This document shows, in pieces, positions 33,866 through 46,789 of a DNA stretch of 64,000 nt (positions are counted from its first letter, which is position 1; the number at the start of each line of letters is the position of its first letter). The DNA is from Garcia nutans. Its lineage: Eukaryota; Streptophyta; Magnoliopsida; Malpighiales; Euphorbiaceae. The stretch spans positions 57,637,001-57,701,000 of the forward strand of contig CANTUV010000033.1 of assembly GCA_947685225.1 (NCBI GenBank). Direction: 5' to 3'. A program made the translations under genes and the position numbers. The notes beneath the pieces were generated by a model. It was given only the letters and a program-made list of their open reading frames with translations, was not told the DNA's origin and ran no database searches.

Positions 33866-33937
33866 GGGCATTTGGTCTAGTGGTATGATTCTCGCTTTGG
33901 GTGCGAGAGGTCCCGAGTTCGATTCTCGGAATGCCCC
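33866..33937 (+). tRNA. tRNA-Pro (anticodon TGG)
   Basis: 72-nt cloverleaf. The acceptor stem pairs GGGCATT with AATGCCC and C is the discriminator base. The D arm is within GGTCTAGTGGTATGATT. The anticodon stem CTCGC/GCGAG encloses loop TTTGGGT with anticodon TGG at 33898-33900. The T arm is CCGAG/CTCGG around TTCGATT. No intron and no encoded CCA. A T6 run at 33954-33959 is a fitting RNA polymerase III terminator. A nuclear gene type common in plants. Confidence 0.97.
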
Positions 33938-34530
33938 TATTCTCAAATTAGCATTTTTTGTGAACCTCAGCGCATCGTTTTATTATCGTAACAATTTACT
34001 TTCTTCAAATATTGTGTTTTTTTTAACAGAAAAATAAAATGTCGTTTTCCAGTATTTTTTTTAAATATAAAATTTATAATAAATTCCATTCAAATTAAAT
34101 ATCAATAAAAATTAAAAAAAATTAAAAAATAATGTTATTAATTGAAAATTTATTAAATTAAAATTAATAAAACAATAGAATATTTTTTAAAATAACATTG
34201 TTAATAGAAAAATGTCACTTTCTGAACGACTTTAAGTACCCCTATCCTCATATTAACATTTTTTGTGAACCTCAGCGCATCGTTTTATTATCAAAACAAT
34301 TTACTTTCTTCAAATATTGTATTTTTTTTACAGAAAAATAAAAAGTCGTTTTCCAGTATTTTTTTAAAATATAAAATTTATAATAAATTCCATTTAAATT
34401 AAATATCAATAAAAAATAAAAATAATTTCAAAAATAATGTTGTTAATTGAAAAATTATTAAATTAAAATTTATAAAACAAGAAATTTTTTTTTAATAACG
34501 TTGTTAATAGAAAAATGTCACTTTCTGAAC
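33934..34530. repeat. Tandem duplication of tRNA 3' flank (2 copies, period about 305 bp)
   Basis: The segment from the tRNA 3' terminus (CCCCTAT) through tgaacctcagcgcatcg and aatgtcactttctgaacg occurs twice, about 33934-34230 and 34239-34530. The second copy begins with the last bases of the tRNA acceptor stem only, so the breakpoint is at the tRNA 3' end. Confidence 0.8.
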
Positions 34531-34996
34531 GTCTAAAAAAAGTAGAGATAGTAATAGTAGCATTTTTCAAAGTATTTTTACTAATCTGATGTTAATCATA
34601 GAATATCACAACAGCACAATAAGAAAGTGTGCTAAAATCTTTTCTTCCTTGCTATAACTTTACATCATATAATAAGGCAGTCAAATAATTACCAATTTTC
34701 TTCTTTGAAGATTAAAATTAGTAAATTTTTTAGAGAAAAAATAAATTTCAAACATTAAATTAATATTATTTTGTTACCACAAAAATTTGTCTTAATTTTA
34801 CCTAGAATTAATTAATCCTTGCCTAAAAAAATTAACTAAAACCTAACACCAATATGAACAAATAATCTTAATGTTATTAACTGTTGTTCACTGTTAAAAT
34901 ATTGTGGAATGGAGGGCATAATTACAATTGTAGTATAAATGAGAAATTAAAATAAAAATAATGATCACTGAAATTTTACGTGGAAAAATCTCTAAA
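34531..34996. other. Spacer between tRNA repeats and copia remnant
   Basis: AT-rich sequence with no gene recognised. Part of it may belong to the LTR of the adjacent copia remnant, whose left end is uncertain. Confidence 0.4.
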
Positions 34997-35001
34997 TTAA
35001 T

Positions 35002-38000
35002 TGGTGTAAAAAATTATGAATAAATTATAGAAAGATTTTACTATAGCAAAATGATTACAGCGATTTATTCCTAAAATAAGGAGAGTATAATTGATAATAC
35101 TCTCTCTTATAATAAGAGAAAATTAAACATTCTCTCTAATAAAAAGAAAGATAATATTTAGAAGAAAACTCATTTCTCTCTCTAAAATTCTCTCTCTTTA
35201 ACTCTAATTTTTTAGATGTATTTCAAATGAGAGCTAAAGAGTTTATATATGTTTCAAAAATGGGTTGGTAGAATTTTATCAATGATGAGACATCTCTTTT
35301 ATCTAAGTTATGCACCTCCAATTTTGACATTCTTTACCTAAGTTAGACACATTAATTTTGGACTAAGAATTATCTAAATTAGGCACCTCCATTTTTTACT
35401 ATACAAAATGGACTTTAATATCACATATCTCTCACTTAAAGTTACTTTTGTAATCCGTATATCCTTTCTACACTTCTCATCTTTATGCCGCTTACGTATC
35501 TGCTAAATCGAAGGAGGATTGATACCAGATAAACTTTTCATTATTAATCGGCTTTGTTAACATATCTACTAGGTTATATTTTGTATGAATCTTTTATATA
35601 TCCATACTTCTTTCTTCCATCTTCTAACGAATGAAGTGATATTGAACTCATATGTATTTTATCTTCGAATGAAATGTTGGATTTTTTGCCAAATGCAAAG
35701 CATTTTGACTATCACAAAATAGAATAATCTTCTCTTGTATATATCTGAACTCCTCAAAAAGCATTTACAACCATATTGCCTATTTGCTATCTTGGGTAGC
35801 TGTAACATATTTTGCCTCCTTTGTAGAAGTAGCCACAATAGATTACAATTTTGAAACCCAGCTTATAGCTCCTTCAGCAAGAGTAAACACATAACCTGAG
35901 GTGGACTTACTCTTGTTAATATCACTTGCATAATCTGAATCAACATACAATATTTGAGGTACCCTTTACATATCTTAGGATCCTCTTTACAATACTCTAA
36001 TACTTTTTACCAGGATTTACCATGTATTGACTAACCACTCCCACTACTTGTGCAATGTCTAATCTTGTACAAATTATAGTAAACATTAAGCTACCCATTA
36101 CCTATGCATACGGTACTTGAGATATTTCTATCATCTCTGCTTTATTGTTATGACTCATACTTGAGGATAACTTGAAATTAATAGGAAGAGGGGTGAAAAT
36201 TGACTTCCAATATTGCATGTTGAAACACCGTAAGATTTTCTTCAAATAATTTTTCTGAGAAAGTCATATCTTCATATTACTTATGTCTCGGTAAATTTGC
36301 ATCCCTAGAATCTTGTTTGTTGGTCCCAAATTCTTCATTTCAAACTCCCTAGCCAACTGTACCTTTAAGTCTGTAATACGATCTTTATTGGAGCCTGCTA
36401 CCAATATATTGTTAACATATAACAATAGAATAAGGAAATTACCATCACCAAATCTTTGTAGTAAGCACAAAAATCTGAACTATATTTGTTGTATCCAAGG
36501 CTCATGATAAAGGAATCAAATCTCTTATACTAACATCTTGACGCCTGTTTGAGACCGTATAGAGATTTGTTCAACATGCAAACCAAGTTCTATTTTTCTT
36601 TTTCTTCAAAATCTTCTTCTTTTTCTATTTAATTTGTGGAGTGTATGCCACTGTGAATTGCCTTTTGATACATTCTTGTTGACAAAAGCTAGGGGTAGGC
36701 ATCGGTCGGATTCGGTCGAGTTGAGAGTATATTTTAACCCAACCGAACCCGTATGTATATAAAAAAATTAAATAGAATTTGACCGAACCTATATATATTT
36801 TTGACCGACCCGTAAATTTTTAATTTCAATCGGGATTATAATATATATAATATATATTATAAATATAATAAACATATAAGATATTATATTAAAAAAATTA
36901 TTATCGGATTTATTCGAGTTTTTTCGGGTCGGGTTATATAATATATATTATAATTTATAAATATATATGTATAATATATATGTTGATCGAGTTCGGGTTA
37001 AATTAGAAAAATAATTCTCAACCCGATCACCCGATCGAATCCAAATTTTTTTTAAAATTTTAATCTGATTTCACCCGTATATATAATATAAACCGACCGA
37101 ACCCCACCAAAATACATTCGGTTTCGATAAATTTGCACACCCCTAACAAAAGTTATCAAATTCATCACTAATATATTCTCTCCCATTATCTGTCCTTAAA
37201 CACTTGATTTTTTTTTAGTTTCAAGCTCAACTCGGGCTTTGAAAATTTTGAAAACTAAAAATACATCTGTCTTATTTTTTATTAGATACACCAAACATCT
37301 CCTAGAGCAGTCATCAATAAAAGGCACAAAATATTTTGCTCCTCCTAGGAATAAAACCGTTGTTTTTCAAACATCAGAATGGATTAGTTCTAAGATACCT
37401 TTGCTTCTAGCAGTGGAACTGATGAATTTTAATATGTGTTGTTTACTAGTCACACAGTGCTCACAAAAGGGTCCTGAAACCTTTTTGAGCGTTGAAAGCA
37501 GTTTTTGTTTAGCAAGAATCTTCAATCTTCATTCCGACATGTGGCTAAGCTTACAATGTCACATCATTGTTAATTCTTCTGTCGAACTTGCTAATATAGT
37601 GGATGTCTTTCCTTCTTGTTGTGTTTCTCCTTTAAGCATATATAAATTTGCAGCTATCTTTTCCGTTTTCATTACTACAATAGAGTCTTTAACTATTTTC
37701 ATGATCACATCTTAAATATAGGTTTTGCACCCATTATTATCTAATTGTCTCAAAGACAATAGATTTTTCTTCAAGCTTTTGACATGTTGTACCTCTTGGA
37801 TGGTGCAAACTGTACCATCTTTGCACCATCATGCATCTTTAATTTGATGGTACCAATACCATCAATCTCCAAAGAATGATCGTCTCCTGTAAATACAAAT
37901 CCTCAGAGATAGGTTCATATTGATGGAACCATTTTCTCCGAGGAATCATATGATATATTGCTCATGAGTCTATAAGAGAGTATTGACATCTCAAGAAGAA

Positions 38001-38154
38001 CGAAAAAACCAAAAAAAAAAAAATCCTGGCATTTGATATTCTTCTTACTTTTGAATTTTGATCTACTATAATTAAACACCTTTATTTTAAACTCAAAATT
38101 ATCTAAATTTGACATTTCTATTTTTCACTGTATAAAAAGAACTTTATTATCACA
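35002..38154 (-). mobile_element. Degenerate Ty1/copia retrotransposon
   Basis: Reads on the minus strand. From high to low coordinate: an LTR-like end (about 38050-38154), a gag zinc-knuckle remnant (KSKKNIKC, about 38000-38070), protease (near 37740-37960), integrase (about 37150-37720), and reverse transcriptase with YVNNILVAGSN (active-site DD replaced by NN) and FEMKNLG at 36264-36470. The low end is an LTR-like block up to about 35425. The 35350-35425 and 38085-38154 blocks are similar (both contain aattatctaaatt and end in atcaca). Most of gag is missing and the frames are broken throughout. A possible 5-bp duplication TTAAT (34997-35001, 38155-38159) would set the ends, but the left end is uncertain. 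An hAT-type MITE interrupts it at 36690-37145. Confidence 0.75.
36690..37145. mobile_element. hAT-type MITE (456 bp), copy 2, nested in copia
   Basis: Begins TAGGGGTAGGCA and ends TGCACACCCCTA. It is flanked by 8-bp near-identical repeats ACAAAAGC (36682-36689) and ACAAAAGT (37146-37153). Length and internal pattern (cggtcgg/gaccga arms, TATATA centre) match copy 1 at 5093-5547. Non-coding. Confidence 0.85.
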
Positions 38155-38266
38155 TTAATTGGTTTAAAAAAAATTATTCTTTAACTGCTTAAATACTCTT
38201 TGTCTAAAAACTATAATGAATTATAATAATATATTTATTTTGATATTTTTAAATATATCATTTTAT

Positions 38267-38946
38267 GTTTTGGGAGGTCTACCATTCGGCCTAAACTTGT
38301 GTATTGGGTTAGGCCCCCAATGAGATATATAAAATTGAATGTTGATGCTTCTTTTTCAGAGCAAAGTGCGACGGGAGGGGCTATTTTGAGGGATGAATCT
38401 GGTTATTTTATTGGAGCCTTTTCTTTCCTTTTACAGGCTGAATCTTCTTTTCATGCTGAATTTAATGCTTTGTGGAATGGTTTTTGTTGGTGTTGCGAAC
38501 AAGGAATTTATCCATCCAGACTTCATATTGAAAGTGATTCCCTTACTTTAGTTCAACAACTAAATGGGGATGCTCCTTCTTCCATGTATCTGATTGATCG
38601 TGCTCGTGAAACTCTTCAAGGGTGTGTTATTTCATATATCCCCAGGGAAGGTAATGTAGTAGCTCATTCAATTGCTTTTCAATGCAGGCTTGATGGATAT
38701 TCTAGGCAATTCTGGTCCTTGCTTTCTCTTCTTAAGAGAATTATTGGCATGATCTTGACGGATGCGGATGAACTACCGTATGTTTCTTTTAGATATTAGG
38801 CTCTATTTTGTTCTTAGCCTGTCATGTATTTTGGTTTTTCAATTTTGAAAGAATCTGTTTATAAAGAGGTTGTAACTCAAACTTTTTAAATATTTTGACA
38901 TTTATAAATATAGCCGGTGGTACCGTCCACCTTTACCAAAAAAAAT
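38267..38946 (+). mobile_element. 5'-truncated LINE fragment with RNase H domain
   Basis: The open frame 38299-38799 encodes a plant LINE-type RNase H domain. It begins with KLNVDASF (first catalytic Asp), followed by GGAILRDESG, AEFNALW (Glu), IESDSLTLVQ (Asp) and IPREGNVVAH. This is the C-terminal end of a non-LTR reverse transcriptase polyprotein. The reverse transcriptase and endonuclease are absent. A short 3' region ends in an A run at about 38938-38946. A perfect 14-bp duplication ATATATCATTTTAT (38253-38266 and 38947-38960) brackets it, as in truncated target-primed insertion. Confidence 0.9.
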
Positions 38947-38960
38947 ATATATCATTTTAT

Positions 38961-40190
38961 CTCGTTATTTTAATATAATTAATATTATTGACTGTGATAA
39001 TAAAATAAAATACTAAAAAGTATTCACTCAATTTTAAATTAATAAATATATATTTTTTATTTATCTCAAATTATAATTCACTTATTATTTTAATAATTTA
39101 GTTAATATGCTAAATTTTTATTATATTCGTATTTAATATTATTTAATAAAAATATTTTATATTAAAGCATATGTATAATAAATATATATAAATTTTTATT
39201 ATTAATAAAAATAACTATTTTTTTAATTATTGTGGTATAGAAAATATATTAACCAATTACAGAGATAATATAAAATTTAAATATGTGTTAAAATAAAAAT
39301 GAACTGTAAAATAAAAATGAACTGTACTTTTGTGAATAAATGAAGTATTTTACGAATATAATAACATTAAGGATAAAATTAAAGCATACAAATCCTTTTT
39401 TACGCAATATCAAATTTGAAAAAAAAAATCATATACATATATTAAAATTTTAAAATTATTTATTTATTTCTCTCCAAAATTTCAAATTGTCCCATATATT
39501 TTAGTTTATACAAAAGTAAAAAAAAAATTCCAATAAATTATTTTCTCCTAAATAAATATATTAATCTTTTAAAAACTTGATAAAACAGACTATTCAAATA
39601 AAAAAAGAAATTTGTGAAATAAATAAACTTTTTGAAATTCATTTAACCAATTAAGGAACTAAAAGCAAATTGAAAGTAAGATTTGAATCTCATTTTTTTA
39701 ATCTATTTTTGTTTTTTTAATTTTTTTCTTTACTTTTAAGTTTTATTTTATTATTTATTATTTTTGATATTGTGTGATAATTTTTATTTTAATTATTTTT
39801 TAAGAATTTATATTTATGATTTAATATATTTTTTATTTTATTTTTTATGAATCATCATTTAAATTTTGAAATTTATGTATAAGTATCAATATTTTTTAAT
39901 TAATTTATTTTTTTGATAAATAAAAATAATTTATTAATAATTTAATAAATTAATAAAATGCTTACTGTATAAAATAAAGTTATATTTGAGCATCAAAATG
40001 AAAACAGAGATGAATAAGAAATTTTTAAGAAAACTTTCGACCCTTTTTTGAAAATCCTGCTTCGCCCCTGTTTATACGCATCGTTTTGCTTTTGCAACGC
40101 TTCTTATCGTTCTGGTCATTTTGCTCTGTGGGCTTTGATGGATCCTTCCATAAGATCTTCACTTCGATTGTTCTTTGCAACCAAAAAAAA
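38961..40190. other. AT-rich intergenic spacer
   Basis: No gene or recognised repeat. The last 200 bases probably hold the promoter of the DCD gene. Confidence 0.5.
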
Positions 40191-40199
40191 AATACATAC

Positions 40200-41573
40200 A
40201 AACCCCAAATCTCTTTAAACTGAGTGCAGGTTTTGATTCCAGAGCTGCTTTTGCGAGGAAACTCTTCATAAATCTGTTTGTTTCCCGAGAAAACGCAGCA
40301 ATAGGAAAAATATTGAGGTAAATTTTGTTTTTTCTATCTTTTTGTATTGTCGTGATTGATTATTTATGTTTCCATGGCATATTTCAATAATGTTGGATTT
40401 ATTAGTTGACTTGTAATTTGGCAGAGTTTATTCGATGGCTTTGTTATCCTTTTCATGGTTTAGGTTTAACTTGCTCCTATGTATAGAGAAATTAGATTAC
40501 GATAATAGTAGATTGGCTCTTCAATTTTTAACCTCTGTAGTTGTTTAATTCAACGTGTACGTCTTATTTTTTGTTGCTTCCAATTGAAATTTTTTTTGGG
40601 TATTCTATCTGAACGCGAAGTCGACTATTTTGAGTTTAGCGAGTTTAGGATTGTTTTGTTGGGCTTTTGTCATTGCTTCCTTGGAGAAAATTGGTGTAAT
40701 ATGTAGAATGAATTATCAATATTTTTAGATATTATAGTTGTTCTCAAAATTCTTTCCTTTCGTAGGCAGGAAAAATTTTTCTTATTGATCATAATGTTAG
40801 TTACTATTTCAATCACTAGAATTAGCAATACTAACTTCGTTTACCATTTTTAAAAATTACAATTAATTATTTAAAGGAGCAATACTTGCAGTAGAAACTT
40901 GGAAAATAACAAAGTGAAATTCAAAGTTTATGTTGGCCAAAATTTTTTAACTTTAAAAACTCTATTTTTAAACTTTAAAAACTCTATTTTTAAACTCAGG
41001 TATCTTTTTAACCATAAAATGTATCATGAAATATACATGTAGATATGTTAAATTTGTCAGTTCAAAAGAAAAGATGCATTAGAATTTGTACGTTAATGAA
41101 ACCCAGTCCTAGTGTACCTTCGACTGAGCAAGTGTGCTGCTAGGTACTAGGTACCCTCACCATCTTTGCCTTGGTGGAGTACCAGTACCACTGTCCCGAG
41201 AAGTGCTGGAAGCCTCTACCACAATGCTGTCGAATATATACTGCTGCTGTCTTATGATTCTATGAAACTCTATTTTTACTGTATTGTCAGGCTTAAACTG
41301 TAACATATTTTGGCCCAGATATTATATACGAAAGTGCAGCTCATGTGCAATTTGTCCCAGTTTAGGCCATATGCACCTGACTCCAATTTTTGTTAGGTTC
41401 AGGTTTGGAAAGTAAATGCAGTAGGCAAATTGCAAGTGTTGATGATGATGCCATTTTCTCTTCAACTGTAGCTATTCTTGGTAAAGGAAAGCATCTTATT
41501 GTTAATAAAAGCTATCAGTAATCAAGTCATTTGATCTTTTGCACACAGGAAGATCTAATAAGTTTCGTAGGCT
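40200..41573 (+). other. 5' leader and leader intron of DCD gene
   Basis: A probable leader exon ends at tattgag (40317) before a GTAAATTT donor. The acceptor gcacacag ends at 41548, and a 25-base leader precedes the ATG at 41574. The intron contains a short tandem repeat of about 21 bp (about 40948-40995) and a locally GC-richer patch at about 41100-41230. Confidence 0.6.
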
Positions 41574-43571
41574 ATGGAACAAGAGAAAAACAATAAAGAT
41601 TCTGACAATCCTGCAGGAGCATCAGCTAAATCACTTTCACCTGAAAAAGACAATATTGAAGCTGAGAATCCCACGGAAGCCTCTGCTAAATCACCATCAT
41701 TTGCAATTAACAATAGGAAATCTGAGAATCCTGGAGAGATACCAAATGAACCAGAATCATCTGGGAAAAGAACCCCCAAATCCTTGAGGGCTAAATCTGA
41801 AGTTAAGAAGAAATCTACAGCTAGTTCCAGTTTGGAGGCTAAGAAAGCTCCTATTGCTCAGGGAAGAAACAAAAAAAAGAAGAATAAGAGTGTGGTCCAA
41901 GAGAACAAGGAGACTAACAGAAATGAGCATAAGAATGATCAGAACCAGAATTCAAAAGAAGAAAATATTCAAAATAATGGTGCCCATGCAAAACACATTG
42001 GAAAGGACCAAGAGACTCAAAAGAGCCAAGAAAAGGGTGCTGCTTCAAGGAGTGTACACAACCAAAGGAGTGAAGGAAAACATGGCGGTACTGATAATAG
42101 CTCAAAGAGTCAAAAGGACAAAGGAAAGCTTGATGGGAAGGAAACGAATCAAAGAGATGAGAAAAAGAAAGAGAAGCTTGGTGGTTTGATCTTTATGTGT
42201 AGTGCAAAGACCAAGCCAGATTGTTTCCGATATCAAGTCATGGGTGTAACAGCAAGCAAAAAAGATCTGGTCCTGGGTGTGAAACCTGGACTAAAACTTT
42301 TCCTATATGATTTTGATCTCAAACTTTTGTATGGGATCTACAAAGCTTCATCTTCTGGTGGGATGAGGCTGGAGCCCAAGGCTTTTGGCGGGTCCTTCTC
42401 GGTTCAGGTTATGTTTTATTATTTGCAGTCCAACTGATCTTGGTAATAATTATTGTTGTCTTCACCAATTTAGTCGGAGTTTGACACTGATATTTTTTAA
42501 CTTCAGGTGCGGTTCAGCATCCATAAGGATTGTTTTCCACTCCCAGAGAGTGTTTTCAAGAGGGCTATAAAAGACAATTATGATGAAAAGAACAAGTTCA
42601 ATATAGAGCTTACTGTTCGACAAGTGAGAATTAGTGGTTTGGGTCATTTTCTACCTTAATAATTGAACATTCATAATTTTTTCATATTTCCCTTTCAGGT
42701 TAGGAAACTCAGTGAACTTTTCCGACCAGCTGTTTTCCAGTCAGTGCAGTCTGCTGCAGTGCCTATCCATTCCCCATCAAAGGCAACTATTCGAGATAGG
42801 GAAGCTTATGAGGGATTGAGAGAGTTGCAACCCTATTCAGACACACAAACTTTTGCCAGACTCAATGGTCATGGTAGGAATTATCCTGTAGCCCCTCGAG
42901 AAAGGGATCTGCATATTGAGCACCAGCAAGTGCTATCAACTCATAGAGAGGAAGCTCCTCGTGATTTATACATGAGTGAAAAGGAGTATCGTACTTATGG
43001 TCTTCAAAGAGACAGAATAAACTCGACTCCTCCACATGTTGCTCCTTCTACTCTAGACCCATACCAGAAGGATTTGGAAAGGGAGCACCTTCTTAGACAA
43101 CCAGCTGCACTATATAGTGATAGTGTTCCTGTGCACAAACAAACAGTTATTGTTGATCCCCGCTACATGACTCAGAGAGAGTTTCAGACTTATGATCTTG
43201 GTAGTAGAACTGAATTACCACCTGCAGTTCCTTCAGCTAGTTCTGCTGTTACTGCATTAGACCCCTATACAAGGGATCCATATTATTCTTACCGATATGG
43301 TGCTTCATCTGCTACTGCACAGATGCTACCTCCGAGGAGGGAGGAGGTTTCTTCACTTTCCTATGCTGATGGTAGGAGAGATGCTTACTTACCTGTGGCC
43401 GATCCTCTTAGTAGGCGAGAAACTGATCAATTGGATAAATTATACTTAAAGTATGCTGTCAGTCCACTATCAGATTATAGCCAGGCATACGAAGGAGCTA
43501 AACCAGATATTGTACCGGCATCTGTTTCATCACGGTACTTATTTGCCGGACCATCTGTGTCTTATCGCTAG
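41574..43571 (+). CDS. DCD (development and cell death) domain protein, 607 aa
   Basis: Three exons: 41574-42407, 42507-42623 and 42699-43571 (stop TAG), each of whole codon length. The first 200 residues are highly charged and Lys/Glu/Asn-rich, with nuclear-signal-like KKKKNK patches and SAKSPS repeats. The DCD domain follows at about 201-327: it opens with KLGGLIFMCSAKTKPDCF, includes GVKPGLKLFLYDFD and LYGIYKASS, continues through VRFSIHKDCFPL in exon 2 and closes with VRKLSELFRP in exon 3. The C-terminal 280 residues are Tyr/Pro/Arg/Ser-rich and low complexity, with repeated LDPY motifs. DCD proteins are plant-specific and linked to stress, hormone and cell-death responses. The molecular role of this subtype is not known to me. 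Confidence 0.95.
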
Positions 43572-45534
43572 GTTATTTTTAGAATCTCGTTTATCATTTG
43601 TGTACTTGCCCATTGGGAAGCATTTGACAAACAAAACAGTTATGAACAGTTATTTTCTTTAAAAAAAAATATTGCATGTCTGCAATCATTATTACACGCT
43701 TAAGTTGTCTATATTCCTTGCATTATTTCAGTAATTTTCAGTACATAATATTTGGAAGCGTGGGAGGATTTAATGTTTGAAAGGATGTGCTGCAGCTTCA
43801 CAATTCTTATGAAATTGTGGAAATGAAATTTGTTTGCACATTCAGGTGACTGCTCATGTGCTGGTAAAACTATAATTGATACTATGATTCAACCAGAGAA
43901 ATGAAGGATGCTCCGGGATATAATTCACCAAATGAGTATTTTACAGATTGTAATTTCAGGAATTTTACTGCAGTGATTTTAATTTTTTATTCCAGGATCT
44001 GCAAGGGGTCCGATTTCAGAGCCATGTTAGGCTATATTAGTAGGATGGCGATTTCCATTTGAGCGTAAACAATTATGACATCAGAACCCATTGCAGAAGC
44101 GACGGAGAATATACAAATAAATTATCTCAATAAGAATGCTAGATTAAGCTCACCATTGAAAGAAAAAGTAGTGGACAAGAAAAAGAAAAAAATGCAGAAT
44201 TTTCCTGGAAAGAAAAATATGAGAGTTCGATTATTCTATTCGATTCCATAAGAAAGTCATATTTGAAAGATGAGGCCCATAGTTCTAGCCCTTTCAACTA
44301 GTCCAAGTCCAATATGTACAAAGACGCAAATACCTTGGATTTCTCCTTCTTCCTGAACGCGTTCAACCTTAGAATTTTATTCTTTATTTGACAAAGACTA
44401 TTCTCCAATCAAGGAGCTGAGCACACAAAAAAAATATTTTTTTTCAATAAATAATATGTGCATATACAATGATAAAATTTATAAAATCTAATTACCTTGA
44501 ATTTTATTATAAAATTTATTATTTAAAATATCACTGTTTTCTATGTGTATATGTCCTTTTTTCTAAAAAAAATAATAACATTATGTTTTTTAATTTCTTG
44601 CTACAAAAACTGAGCAATAAATTCAAATTATATTCTATAATACCACGCTCATGCTACAAAAAAAATTTACCCATTTATTAATGCTTTTGGTTCATTCCAT
44701 TAATGGCCATTTGATGGTCCATTTTTAGCAATGGTGTGGATTCAAGGAGAGATCTTTCAGTTGTGTGAAACATTAAATTTAAAGGAGTAATTTATATCAT
44801 TAGCTCCTAAAAAATTAACTTACTTATTTTATTATCTTAAAGTATAAATTTTATGCTGATCGTGTCTAATATTTGAAGTTTCATAACACCGTTGTTCTTA
44901 ATCTAAACGGTCATCATCTTTATTAAAGGTAAATTTACGTGGCATACATATATTTTCATGTCCATTGACATGTGTATAAAATACATAAAAAAAAAAATTT
45001 GTTCAATAAAAGTACATAAAATAAAATGAAACGTGGACCAACAAAAACACTCTGTTTTAAATCTCTGTCACTGTAACTGTGTCTGTTTCCGCTAATCTAA
45101 TCGAAATAATTATAATTTGTTTATACAAAAATGTTTGTTTTCAATCCAAACGCTTGCATCCAAAATTCCAAGGCCATCTCCGGTCATCGCACTAAAATAA
45201 AGCAGCTTCAACTTTAAAATAAAATAAACAGTATTTTATTATCTCCAATCATTTATATTATCTTTATCTTTAGAAAGTATATTCTTTCTAAAAATAAAAT
45301 ATTCTTTATATCATTTTTATTTATTTATAAAATAATAAATAATTATAAATTTTAATCATTTATATAAATATTAATTATTAATGTAGCATAAATAAAATAA
45401 AATAATTAAAAATAAAAAAATAAAAATTAATATCAACTAGATTTTTTTTCATACATAATAAATACTACATTTAATAAAAAGAGGAATACAAGTACAAGTA
45501 CAAATATTTATATTACATTTCTGAATTACCATAA
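43572..45534. other. 3' UTR of DCD gene and spacer
   Basis: The first few hundred bases are probable 3' UTR. The remainder is AT-rich with no supported gene. Confidence 0.5.
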
Positions 45535-46789
45535 TCATCTCATATATGATCGATTAATGCATTTCGAAGTGCATAAATGAGCATCTTTATTCTTAATTTT
45601 TCTATGTCGCGATAAAAATGCTTCAAATCGGTCATTTTCATTGGTTACAAGCTCAACATCTGGAGTCGGCACTTCCATACAGTCCGAAATATTTGCATGA
45701 ACATCACGTTCATTTTCAATTATCATGTTATGCATAATAATGCATGCACTCATTATATCATGCAAAATATTCTTCTGCCAAAATCTTACAGGTCCGGCTA
45801 TAATTGCAAATCGTGATTGCAAAACTCCAAATGCACGTTCTACATCTTTCCTACATGATTCTTGTTTCATTGCAAATAATTTTCTTTTAGGACCACGTGG
45901 CTCATGAATACTTTGAACAAGTGTGGACCACTTTGGATATATGCCATCAGCTAAATAATAACTCATGTTATATTCTTTTCCTCGAGTAACATAGTGAGCT
46001 GGAGGAGCAATACCTTTAGCAAGATTGGCAAAAAGATGAGATGCTTCCAACACATTAATATCGTTGTTAGAACCTGGCATACCAAAATATGCATGTCATA
46101 TCCAAAGGTCATAATCAGCTACGGCTTCGAGAATAATAGTTGGAGATCCACTCCGACCAGCATATTGTCCTGCCCAAGCAGCAGGACAATTTTTCCACTT
46201 CCAATGCATACAATCTAGGCTACCCAACATCCCCGGAAAACCACGAGATTTTCCAATATGAAGCAATATCGTCACGTCATTTGCATTAGGTGACCTTAAA
46301 TATTCTTCCGCGAATACTTCTACAACCGCACGACAAAATCTCTTCATACTTTCTATTGCTGTAGATTCTCCAATTTTAATGTATTCATCTGTTGCATCTG
46401 CCGGCATTCCATACGCTAACATCCGAAATACAACTGTTACTTTTTGCAAACCCGATAATCCGACTTTACCAGTTGCATCTCTTCGTTGTACAAAGTAGTT
46501 ATCGTGTTCCACTACGGCATTAAAAATACGTTGGAAGACTTCTGCCCATTCGAAACCTTCGACGGAACATAACATCATTATATAGAGAATTATCAGCAAA
46601 ATAATCGTTAAAGAGATTACGATCAGCATTTTCACGATCACGATTGATCACTACGTGGCCAGCAACCGATCCTCCATGATGCATATCACTGTTTAGTTGG
46701 TCTTTATAATAATGGGCAATGGCTACATTATTATTGGTGTGAGCCAATATAAGTGCCATTCGCTCTGCATCCCATCTTTCATTATTCAA
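45535..46789 (-). pseudogene. PIF/Harbinger transposase pseudogene (DDE, HARBI1-like)
   Basis: Three overlapping minus-strand frames together give a nearly full transposase. The N-terminal part (46520-46789) has NDYFADN and FRRRFRM. It shifts frame near 46520-46560 into the middle part (46096-46641), which has the first catalytic Asp (LGSLDCMHW). A TGA at 46096-46098 replaces the usual Trp after DLWI. The last part (45535-46095) has the second Asp (PGSNNDINVL) and the Glu (VERAFGVLQSRF). All three catalytic residues remain, but the frameshift and nonsense codon break the product. It is divergently paired with the Myb/SANT-like ORF at 47417. Confidence 0.9.

Noticed and set aside
37239..37715. 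Plus-strand 158-codon open frame
   Set aside because: It is antisense to the integrase region of the minus-strand copia relic.
38299..38799. Stand-alone ribonuclease H gene
   Set aside because: The target duplication and A run show it is the 3' end of a LINE.
41854..42189. Alternative-frame 111-codon ORF in the DCD gene
   Set aside because: It is a shadow frame of the Lys/Glu-rich N-terminus; the DCD domain lies in the other frame.
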